In this document: piece by piece, positions 1-6,443 of the stretch
Layout: every line of letters starts with the position of its first letter
How positions within the stretch are numbered: the stretch's first letter is position 1
Assembly (NCBI RefSeq): GCF_938010505.1
Contig: NZ_CALLVP010000106.1
Coordinates: 1-12,471, forward strand
DNA: 12,471 nucleotides
Reading direction: 5' to 3'
Source of the DNA: an uncultured Veillonella sp.
Lineage (GTDB): Bacteria > Bacillota > Negativicutes > Veillonellales > Veillonellaceae
The notes under the pieces: generated by a model
The model's input: the letters and a program-made list of their open reading frames with translations, nothing else
What the model was told of the DNA's origin: nothing
Database searches by the model: none
Translations under genes and position numbers: made by a program

Positions 1-1332
1 GCTATGCTAGGTGTTAGTTATACAAAAAATAATGGTCAAGTTATTTTAGGCCCTGCACCAGAAGCATCTACGGTGAAAGCACCTTATACATTGCAAACTC
101 CATTGGCTTGGGCTTTTGATCCATGGACAATGGAGGGCACTCCATATCAGGCAAAACTCAATACGAGCGGAGATAACATCATTTCTCCAAGTTGGTTTAA
201 ATTGCATAGCTTAGGTTTAGAAGCAAGTCCAAATGTAAATATTGATTATGTGAAAGCATATAAGGATAAAGGTTACCACGTGTGGCCATTGATTACTAAT
301 CGATTTGATGCTGGATTTACAAGTGGTATTTTGGCGGATCAATCGGTTTGGAAAAAGTATGCTCATAACCTTGTTCATTATGCATATGTATATGGTTTTG
401 ACGGCTATAACTTCGACTTTGAAAATATCGATTATTCTGACCGCGACCGTTTAACATCTTTTGTAACATATTTATCTAATCATTTGCGTCAGTATAATAT
501 TAAAACTTCTATCGACGTAACTGGTTACTCTGATAGCCCTGAATGGTCCTTAGTATACAATCGTAAAGCTTTTGCCGATACAGTAGACTATGTGGTTCTT
601 ATGGCGTATGACGAAACTTGGGCTAAGAGTACTACAGCGGGTCCTGTTGCAAGTTATCCTTGGGTTCGTAGTCATACTGAAAGAATGCTTTCAGAAGTGC
701 CTTCTCATAAGTTAGTGCTTGGTGTACCATTCTATATGCGTTTATGGCGTGATACTAATGGTTATGCTAAAAGCGAAACATTGGCTATGAAGAATACAGT
801 CAATTACTTTGCTAATTACAAAGATAAAATGACTTGGGATGATCGATTAAAGTTATACTATTTATCAATCCCAACAGCTTCTGGTTCCAATCGTATTTGG
901 TTTGAAGATAATACATCGTTAGGCTTAAAACTTGATCTCGTAAAAGAATTAAAGCTCGGTGGTTTTGCAGCATGGCGTAAAGGTTTTGAAGATGCTTCTA
1001 CGATTGCCATGATTCAAGAAAAAGACTTAGGACGTGGTATACCTAAATCTACTAAATCTGTTGTTTCTGAACCTATAGTAGAGGAAGCAAAACCATTGTC
1101 TAAACTTGAGGCCTATAAATTGCGCTTGGAAGAAAAAGAAAAGGAAAAAGCAGCTAAAGCAGAAGCTAAACGAAAAGCTAAAGAAGAGAAAGAACTAGCT
1201 AAACGCAAAGCAAAGGAAGAGAAAGAACTAGCAAAAGGCAAAGCAAAAGAAGAGAAGGAACTAGCTAAAAATAAAGGCAAACAAGAAGCTGAACAAGCTT
1301 TACCAACATCTATTCAAGTGGTAAAACGCTAG
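1..1332 (+). CDS. Family-18 glycosyl hydrolase with Lys/Glu-rich C-terminal tail (5' end outside window)
   Basis: The frame is open to the left edge. The first ATG (base 4) has no room for a ribosome binding site, so the true start probably lies upstream. The body matches the GH18 fold of the YaaH/SleL type. The active-site signature DGYNFDFE is at bases 400-423, with the catalytic Glu at 421-423; Asn at the third position is usual for this subgroup. A later MAYDETW motif is the usual substrate-site strand. Family members cleave peptidoglycan or other N-acetylglucosamine polymers at the cell envelope. The first 35 or so visible residues may be the end of an N-terminal binding or stalk domain, which cannot be identified here. 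After the catalytic domain, roughly 100 residues are rich in Lys, Glu and Ala and probably form a charged coiled coil, including three perfect-length 11-residue repeats. The substrate is inferred. The gene ends in TAG, just upstream of the leuS promoter. Confidence 0.8.
   Translation, partial: AMLGVSYTKNNGQVILGPAPEASTVKAPYTLQTPLAWAFDPWTMEGTPYQAKLNTSGDNIISPSWFKLHSLGLEASPNVNIDYVKAYKDKGYHVWPLITNRFDAGFTSGILADQSVWKKYAHNLVHYAYVYGFDGYNFDFENIDYSDRDRLTSFVTYLSNHLRQYNIKTSIDVTGYSDSPEWSLVYNRKAFADTVDYVVLMAYDETWAKSTTAGPVASYPWVRSHTERMLSEVPSHKLVLGVPFYMRLWRDTNGYAKSETLAMKNTVNYFANYKDKMTWDDRLKLYYLSIPTASGSNRIWFEDNTSLGLKLDLVKELKLGGFAAWRKGFEDASTIAMIQEKDLGRGIPKSTKSVVSEPIVEEAKPLSKLEAYKLRLEEKEKEKAAKAEAKRKAKEEKELAKRKAKEEKELAKGKAKEEKELAKNKGKQEAEQALPTSIQVVKR
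1174..1272 (+). repeat. Three tandem 33-bp coding repeats (KAKEEKELAK-x)
   Basis: Three consecutive 33-bp units (1174-1206, 1207-1239, 1240-1272) encode KAKEEKELAK followed by R, G or N. A degenerate fourth unit (K-G-K-Q-E-A-E-Q-A) follows. The copies differ only by a few bases, mostly silent third positions, so the peptide is kept while the DNA drifts. They sit in the C-terminal tail of the GH18 protein. An 11-residue period suits a long charged helix. Copy number may vary between strains by slippage or recombination. Confidence 0.85.
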
Positions 1333-1335
1333 TGT

Positions 1336-1364
1336 TTGACTGCTTTTGCTGGAAGTAGTAAAAT
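1336..1364 (+). promoter_or_regulatory. Predicted sigma-A promoter of leuS
   Basis: TTGACT (1336-1341), a 17-base spacer and TAAAAT (1359-1364) match the sigma-70/sigma-A consensus at 5 of 6 positions in each box with ideal spacing. Transcription would start near 1371, giving a leader of about 50 bases. The leader holds only a weak 6-bp hairpin (1385-1403), so there is no room for a T-box leader. The ribosome binding site AGGAGG (1410-1415) lies 7 bases before the leuS ATG. Confidence 0.6.
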
Positions 1365-1422
1365 AAAAACATTGATTATAAAACGGCAACTAAAAAGGTT
1401 GTCCATATGAGGAGGCCCCTAC

Positions 1423-3891
1423 ATGAATGAAAAGTATGTAGCCCAAGATCTTGAGAAAAAGTGGCAACAGTATTGGGAAGATAACCATACATTCAAAACA
1501 GAAAATGATGAATCTAAAGAAAAATACTATGTATTAGAAATGTTCCCGTACCCATCTGGTAATTTACATATGGGTCATGTGCGTAACTATTCCATTGGTG
1601 ACGTAGTAGCTCGTTTCAAAAAAATGAAAGGCTTTAACGTATTACATCCAATGGGTTGGGATTCCTTCGGTATGCCTGCAGAGAACGCTGCTATCAAACA
1701 TGGTATTGCGCCAAAGACATGGACTCTCGACAATATCGAAAACATGAAATTGCAACAAAAAGCACTTGGTTTGTCCTACGATTGGGACCGTGAGGTAGCA
1801 ACTTGTAAAGAAGATTATTACAAATGGACTCAATGGTTTTTCCAACAGTTTTATAAAAAAGGGTTAGCATATAAAAAAGAAGCAAAAGTAAACTGGTGTG
1901 AAACTTGTCATACTGTATTGGCAAACGAACAAGTCATCGATGGTGCTTGTTGGCGCTGTGATAATGCTGTTGAGAAAAAAGACTTGTCTCAATGGTTTTT
2001 GCGCATCACTAAATATGCAGATCGCTTGTTAACTGATTTGGATACTCTTGATCACTGGCCACAACGTGTTAAATTGATGCAAAAGAATTGGATTGGCCGC
2101 TCTGAAGGTACAGAATTTTCTTTTGAAGTTCCATCCATTAATGAACGCGTATCTGTGTATACAACTCGTGTTGATACTATTTACGGCGTAAGCTATGTTG
2201 TATTGGCTCCTGAACATCCATATGTAGAACGCCTCATTGAAAACGCTCCTAATAAAGCTGAATTAGAAGCTTTCATTACGCGTATGCGGAATATGAGCGA
2301 TATTGACCGTACATCTACAGAGGCACCTAAAGAAGGTATGTTCACAGGCTCTTATGCAGTAAACCCTATGTCTGGCGAACAAGTTCCAGTTTGGATTGCT
2401 AACTATGTATTAGTAGACTATGGTACAGGCGCTGTAATGGGTTCTCCTGCACATGATGAACGTGACTGGGAATTTGCTCATAAATACGATTTGCCAATTA
2501 AACAGGTTGTAGCTTGTGAAGGCGAAGAATATAGCCTTGAAAAATGGCAAGAATGGTATCATGAAGATGGCATTCTAGTTAACTCTGGCGATTATAACGG
2601 ACAAACATCTGAAGTGGCTCGTAAAAATATTACAGCTGCTCTTAATGAACGTGGCATTGGTGAAGGTAAAGTAAACTTCCGTCTTCGTGACTGGTTGATT
2701 TCTCGTCAACGTTACTGGGGCGTGCCAATTCCTGTAGTATATTGTGAAACATGTGGTGAACAACTCGTTCCTGAAGAACAGTTACCAGTACGCTTGCCAG
2801 AGGATGTTAAATTTGAATCTGGTGCCGTATCTCCATTGGCTACATCTGAAAGTTTCTTGCATACGACTTGTCCTAAATGTGGTGGTCCTGCGCATCGTGA
2901 AACAGATACGATGGATACATTTATCGATTCTTCTTGGTATTTCTTGCGCTATACAGACGCGAAAAATGATAAAGCTCCATTCGATAAAAAAATTGCTAAC
3001 TACTGGATGAATGTAGACCAATATATCGGTGGTATTGAGCATGCTATCTTGCACTTGTTGTACTCTCGATTTTTTGTGAAAGTTATCCACGACTTAGGTC
3101 TTATCGAAGCTAACGAACCATTCCGCGGTTTGTTAACACAAGGTATGGTTCTTAAAGAAGGCAGTAAAATGTCTAAATCCAAAGGTAATGTAGTTTCTCC
3201 TGAAGAAATTATCAATACCTATGGTGCAGATACTGCTCGTTTATTCATTCTATTCGCGGCTCCTGTCGATCGTGACCTTGATTGGTCCGACCAAGGTGTT
3301 GAAGGCTCTTACCGTTTCTTAGGTCGTGTATGGCGTATTGTTGATGCGTACAACGGAGAAGCTAAGAAAAATGTTACTGGTGAACTTACAAAAGACGAAT
3401 TTGGATTGCGTCGTGAGTTACACCGTGTCATCAAAAAAGTAACAGAAGATTTAGACAATAACTTCAACTTCAATACAGCAATTTCTGCAATCATGGAACT
3501 TGTTAATGCTATGTACGCTCATAAAGACAAAGCAGAAACAATTAATAGCGCTTTAGCTAATGAATTGATTCGCTCTTTATTGCTTCTTTTAGCACCATTC
3601 GTTCCTCACATGACAGAAGAGTTGTGGCATGAATTAGGTGAAACTACATCCATTCACACTGAAAACTGGCCTGTATACGAAGAAGCTGCTCTCGTAGTAG
3701 ACGAAGTAGAAGTAGTATTACAAGTAAATGGTAAAGTTCGTGATAAACTAACTGTTTCTGTAAATATTACGAAAGAAGAATTAGAAACTATGGCTAAAGA
3801 GTCTAGCCGTGTTCAAGAGTTTACAGAAGATAAAAATATTGTAAAAGTTATTTATGTACCAGGTAAACTTGTAAATATCGTTGTTAAATAA
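1423..3891 (+). CDS. leuS: Leucyl-tRNA synthetase
   Basis: A class I aminoacyl-tRNA synthetase that charges tRNA-Leu with leucine in the cytoplasm. It is 822 residues, normal for bacterial LeuRS. The HIGH-type ATP motif is HMGH (49-52) and the KMSKS loop is at 582-586. Two zinc-knuckle cysteine sets are present: C159/C162/C176/C179 and C441/C444/C483/C486. The CP1 editing insertion (roughly 220-420) keeps the threonine-rich TTRVDT (247-252) and the catalytic-type Asp345 in AHDERD, so post-transfer editing of mischarged isoleucine or norvaline should work. The C-terminal anticodon-stem and tRNA-contact domains follow to the end. The start is fixed by AGGAGG seven bases upstream. The gene has its own promoter and a strong terminator, so it is probably monocistronic. 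Arg codons are nearly all CGT or CGC, as expected for a highly expressed gene. Confidence 0.98.
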   Translation: MNEKYVAQDLEKKWQQYWEDNHTFKTENDESKEKYYVLEMFPYPSGNLHMGHVRNYSIGDVVARFKKMKGFNVLHPMGWDSFGMPAENAAIKHGIAPKTWTLDNIENMKLQQKALGLSYDWDREVATCKEDYYKWTQWFFQQFYKKGLAYKKEAKVNWCETCHTVLANEQVIDGACWRCDNAVEKKDLSQWFLRITKYADRLLTDLDTLDHWPQRVKLMQKNWIGRSEGTEFSFEVPSINERVSVYTTRVDTIYGVSYVVLAPEHPYVERLIENAPNKAELEAFITRMRNMSDIDRTSTEAPKEGMFTGSYAVNPMSGEQVPVWIANYVLVDYGTGAVMGSPAHDERDWEFAHKYDLPIKQVVACEGEEYSLEKWQEWYHEDGILVNSGDYNGQTSEVARKNITAALNERGIGEGKVNFRLRDWLISRQRYWGVPIPVVYCETCGEQLVPEEQLPVRLPEDVKFESGAVSPLATSESFLHTTCPKCGGPAHRETDTMDTFIDSSWYFLRYTDAKNDKAPFDKKIANYWMNVDQYIGGIEHAILHLLYSRFFVKVIHDLGLIEANEPFRGLLTQGMVLKEGSKMSKSKGNVVSPEEIINTYGADTARLFILFAAPVDRDLDWSDQGVEGSYRFLGRVWRIVDAYNGEAKKNVTGELTKDEFGLRRELHRVIKKVTEDLDNNFNFNTAISAIMELVNAMYAHKDKAETINSALANELIRSLLLLLAPFVPHMTEELWHELGETTSIHTENWPVYEEAALVVDEVEVVLQVNGKVRDKLTVSVNITKEELETMAKESSRVQEFTEDKNIVKVIYVPGKLVNIVVK

Positions 3892-3922
3892 ATATAAATG
3901 ATGATATTTTTGGTTAATATTG

Positions 3923-3961
3923 TAAGCCCCCAACTACATAGGTAGATGGGGGCTTATTTTT
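3923..3961 (+). terminator. Intrinsic terminator of leuS
   Basis: A perfect 10-bp stem (3923-3932 with 3947-3956, core AAGCCCCC/GGGGGCTT) encloses a smaller 4-bp stem (CTAC/GTAG, loop ATAG). Five T residues follow. It lies 31 bases after the leuS stop codon. It ends only 13 bases before the dCMP deaminase ATG, so that gene has little room for a private promoter downstream of the terminator. Confidence 0.9.
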
Positions 3962-3974
3962 AAGAGAGGTAACT

Positions 3975-4454
3975 ATGGCAAAACGTAACGATTATATTTC
4001 CTGGGATGAATACTTCATGGGTGTTGCCATTTTAGCGGCACAACGTTCTAAAGATCCAAATACACAAGTAGGTGCTTGTATTGTGAGCAATGATAATAAA
4101 ATATTGTCTATTGGCTATAATGGGATGCCTTTAAATTGTAGTGATGATGATTTCACATGGGAACGCGATACGGCTGATGATAATAAATACTTCTATACCG
4201 TTCATAGTGAACTCAATGCCATACTTAATTATCGGGGAGGTTCTTTAGAAGGTTCTAAAATATATGTAACACTTTTCCCATGTAATGAATGTGCGAAAGC
4301 CATCATTCAAAGTGGTATTAAGGCCGTTATCTATCGCGATGACCTCTATAAGGATACAAAAGAGGTAAAAGCATCTAAACGGATGTTGAAAACCGCAGGT
4401 GTAGAAATTATTGAATACAAGCCAACAGGACGTACTTTGAATATCACATTGTGA
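3975..4454 (+). CDS. comEB: dCMP deaminase (ComEB-like, zinc-dependent)
   Basis: Converts dCMP to dUMP, feeding thymidylate synthesis in the cytoplasm. It is 159 residues. The zinc/catalytic signature is H77-x-E79 (HSELNAI) followed by P102-C103-N-E-C106; His77, Cys103 and Cys106 bind zinc and Glu79 shuttles protons. Upstream, QVGACIV and IGYNGMP (31-52) and later FPCNECAKAIIQSGIK match the deoxycytidylate deaminase family closely, including the vertebrate type. The ribosome binding site AGAGAGG (3963-3969) ends 5 bases before the ATG. In Bacillus the homologue comEB sits between comEA and comEC; here it is about 1.4 kb upstream of comEA with an opposing peptidase between. No clear promoter is visible between the leuS terminator and the start, so it may depend on leuS read-through or an unrecognised promoter. 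The enzyme assignment is firm; the symbol reflects homology and context, not a proven competence role. Confidence 0.9.
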   Translation: MAKRNDYISWDEYFMGVAILAAQRSKDPNTQVGACIVSNDNKILSIGYNGMPLNCSDDDFTWERDTADDNKYFYTVHSELNAILNYRGGSLEGSKIYVTLFPCNECAKAIIQSGIKAVIYRDDLYKDTKEVKASKRMLKTAGVEIIEYKPTGRTLNITL

Positions 4455-4479
4455 TGTAATGAAAATTTAATTGCTTTTA

Positions 4480-4513
4480 AAATCCCCTATATACAGTTGT
4501 ATATAGGGGATTT
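4480..4513. terminator. Bidirectional terminator between converging genes
   Basis: A perfect 15-bp inverted repeat (4480-4494 with 4499-4513, core ATCCCCTATATAC) has a 4-base loop, AGTT. It starts 25 bases after the deaminase stop and ends 19 bases beyond the peptidase stop. The stem ends in AAA/TTT. On the minus strand the stem is followed by a further T and then A residues; on the plus strand by C and scattered T residues. The U-tracts are short in both directions, so the stem must do most of the work. Confidence 0.8.
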
Positions 4514-4532
4514 CATTACCATTTATTTATGT

Positions 4533-5762
4533 TTATACTTGTAATCGACCATCGATCATGATATCTACTTCTTGGCCGTCACGAGTGTAGCCTTTGATAT
4601 TCATATGTTTATGACCAATCATAAAGTCTACATGTGTTAAGGAGTGGTTTAAACCACGTTCTTTTAATTCGTCGTCAGATAAACCATCACTGTTTTTGAG
4701 GCATGTAGGATAAGAGGCGCCAATTGCTAGATGGCATGATGCATTTTCATCAAATAATGTTTCATAGAAGATTTGATTAGATTGGCTGATTGGGCTGAAA
4801 TGATCAACTAATGCAACTTCGCCAAGGTAGTGTGAGCCTTCATCTGTCTCAACTAATTCTTTTAGTACTTCATAACCTTCTTTTGCAGTGTACTCTACAA
4901 TTTTACCTTCTTTGAAAGTGAAGGAAAAATCAGAAATCGTATTGCCATGGTAAATTAAAGGTTTTGTGCTATATACAATGCCGTTTACACCATTGTAATG
5001 TGGTGCAGAGAAAATTTCTTCGGTAGGAATATTAGCATTGAAGATAGTACCATCTTTAGACGCTTCTTCACCGCCTTGCCAAATATGTCCTTCTGGTAAT
5101 TCTAGTAAGAGGTCAGTACCATTTTCACAGGTGTAACGTAATGCTTTTAAATCTAGTTTATTAATTGCTTCGCGACGGCGGCGTAATTTAGCCATGTGGT
5201 GGCGGTACGTATCTTTTGGTTCAATGCCTTCGATGCGACAAAGTTTAAGCAAAGTTGCCCACAATTGGTCAATTTTTTCTTTATCAGTACCTTCGTAGCC
5301 GAGTAAATCTGCCCATAAAACTGTAGGTACAGAAGCAACACACCAAGTAACAGAGGAGTTCATAATGGCTGTGTGATAGAAGGATAAGGCTTTGTTTAAA
5401 TTACGAGACTGTAAAGAAATACGTTCTGTCGGGATGCCAGCAAGGGCTTTAGGATTGGCACTAATTAAAGATAAGAATGCCGCTTTATCATCGATATATT
5501 GCTTATAGAATTCAGGAATCCAGTTAGCAGGTTTTTCTAAGACTGTTTCTTTGGCATGCATTAAACGTTGACGTGAAATAGGTGAACAGCGCCAGTTGAG
5601 GACAACCTCTTTAGCCCCCAATTGATAAGCTTCTTCTGTAACGATAACTGCAAAGTCTTTATTTTCCACATCAACAGAAATAACTAAAGTTTGATCTTGT
5701 TGTAAATTTACGCCGTATTGTAATAATGTACGGGCATATTTTCTTAATGTATCTTGATTCAT
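4533..5762 (-). CDS. M29-family metallo-aminopeptidase (AmpS/PepS/AmpT type)
   Basis: A cytosolic exopeptidase that removes N-terminal residues from peptides using a two-metal centre. It is 409 residues, the usual family length. All five expected metal ligands can be placed from conserved motifs: Glu249 (PTEEIF), Glu315 (LGEVALVD), His344 (CHLAIGASY), and His377 and Asp379 (THVDF). The N-terminal half has the family pattern of alternating beta strands and helices, and there is no signal peptide or membrane segment. The minus-strand start ATG is supported by AAGGAG (5768-5773), 5 bases upstream. It is transcribed against its neighbours and lies between the dCMP deaminase and comEA, so it interrupts the usual comE grouping. 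Substrate preference cannot be read from the sequence. Nothing looks broken. Confidence 0.93.
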   Translation of the reverse strand: MNQDTLRKYARTLLQYGVNLQQDQTLVISVDVENKDFAVIVTEEAYQLGAKEVVLNWRCSPISRQRLMHAKETVLEKPANWIPEFYKQYIDDKAAFLSLISANPKALAGIPTERISLQSRNLNKALSFYHTAIMNSSVTWCVASVPTVLWADLLGYEGTDKEKIDQLWATLLKLCRIEGIEPKDTYRHHMAKLRRRREAINKLDLKALRYTCENGTDLLLELPEGHIWQGGEEASKDGTIFNANIPTEEIFSAPHYNGVNGIVYSTKPLIYHGNTISDFSFTFKEGKIVEYTAKEGYEVLKELVETDEGSHYLGEVALVDHFSPISQSNQIFYETLFDENASCHLAIGASYPTCLKNSDGLSDDELKERGLNHSLTHVDFMIGHKHMNIKGYTRDGQEVDIMIDGRLQV

Positions 5763-5786
5763 TGAGTCTCCTTATATTCGACATCA

Positions 5787-5792
5787 ATTATA
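5787..5792 (-). promoter_or_regulatory. Possible -10 box for the M29 aminopeptidase
   Basis: Read on the minus strand, this is a perfect TATAAT. The transcript would start near 5780, about 18 bases before the ATG. The -35 is weak: TGGTCA (4 of 6) lies 15 bases upstream, and a better TTGACT is 25 bases away, too far. The box touches the inverted repeat at 5792-5836, so a protein bound there would block this promoter. Confidence 0.4.
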
Positions 5793-5836
5793 AAACTCCT
5801 GCTTGTGTGACCAATAGAGTCAACGGTAGGAGTTTA
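5792..5836. promoter_or_regulatory. Inverted repeat in the divergent peptidase/comEA intergenic region
   Basis: AAACTCCT (5793-5800) pairs with AGGAGTTT (5828-5835). Three further inner pairs, two of them G-U, are possible. A short TGAC/GTCA stem (5808-5811, 5819-5822) lies inside the loop. It could be an RNA hairpin in a comEA leader, a weak terminator in either direction (on the minus strand it is followed by only a short T run, then TATAATTG), or an operator serving both genes. No convincing comEA promoter was found nearby: TATATT (5841-5846) lacks a -35 at the right distance. Confidence 0.4.
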
Positions 5837-5873
5837 CTTTTATATTGGAAAATCCTTTAGTAGGAGGTGCATT

Positions 5874-6443
5874 ATGAAAAGTAAATTGAAGCCGTATATG
5901 ATAATTATATTAATCCTATGTATTTTAGTAGGAATTTATTTCCTATGGCCTATTATAACAGATGAAAGCGATTCTGTCCTAGCTGAAGGGGCAATAGATG
6001 GAAATTCTTCTATGTCAAATGTAGAACAATTTCCCAATAAACCAATTGCGTATATTACAGGTGCTGTTGTATCACCAGGATTGTATGAATACGAAAATTC
6101 AGCTACTTATGGAGATATGGTAAAGCTTGCAGGTGGGCTACTTCCTTATGCTGATGTAGAATCAGTCAATATGGCAAAACCAGTAAATGCGGGAGATCAT
6201 ATCCATATAGTATTTAACTTTCACGGTAATCCAGAGGTTTTATTGCGCGGTAATAAGATTAATATCAATACGGCAACTGCAAAGGAATTAGATTCATTAC
6301 CAGGTATTGGTCCAGCTATGGCGAAGAGAATTGAAGAATATCGTTCGCAAAAGGGGCCCTTTACATCCATTGAAGGTATTAAGGGGGTGAAGGGCATTGG
6401 TGATGGAGTATATAAAAAGATTAAAGATAAAATTACAATCTAA
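5874..6443 (+). CDS. comEA: Competence protein ComEA (membrane-anchored DNA receptor)
   Basis: Binds incoming double-stranded DNA outside the inner membrane and passes it to ComEC. It is 189 residues. A single N-terminal membrane anchor (about 8-27) follows a Lys-rich start, then a Ser-rich spacer (about 30-55), an SLBB-type domain (about 57-115, with YITGAVVSPGLYEY) and a C-terminal double helix-hairpin-helix DNA-binding domain (about 128-189). The two hairpins are LPGIGPAMA (142-150) and GVKGIGDGVY (171-180), preceded by the family hallmark ININTATAKEL. This anchor-SLBB-HhH layout is the Gram-positive ComEA form. The ribosome binding site AGGAGG (5862-5867) lies 6 bases before the ATG. The 3' end overlaps comEC by 41 bases, so the two are probably translationally coupled. 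Confidence 0.95.
   Translation: MKSKLKPYMIIILILCILVGIYFLWPIITDESDSVLAEGAIDGNSSMSNVEQFPNKPIAYITGAVVSPGLYEYENSATYGDMVKLAGGLLPYADVESVNMAKPVNAGDHIHIVFNFHGNPEVLLRGNKININTATAKELDSLPGIGPAMAKRIEEYRSQKGPFTSIEGIKGVKGIGDGVYKKIKDKITI

Noticed and set aside
1365..1422. T-box or other riboswitch in the leuS leader
   Set aside because: The leader after the predicted promoter is only about 50 bases and holds one weak 6-bp hairpin. There is no terminator/antiterminator pair and no T-box core sequence.
2782..3090. 102-codon open frame on the minus strand
   Set aside because: It is a shadow of the conserved leuS core with no independent support.
3881..3910. TTGTTA/TATTTT pair as a promoter for the dCMP deaminase
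   Set aside because: Both boxes match only 4 of 6, and transcripts starting there would have to pass through the leuS terminator.
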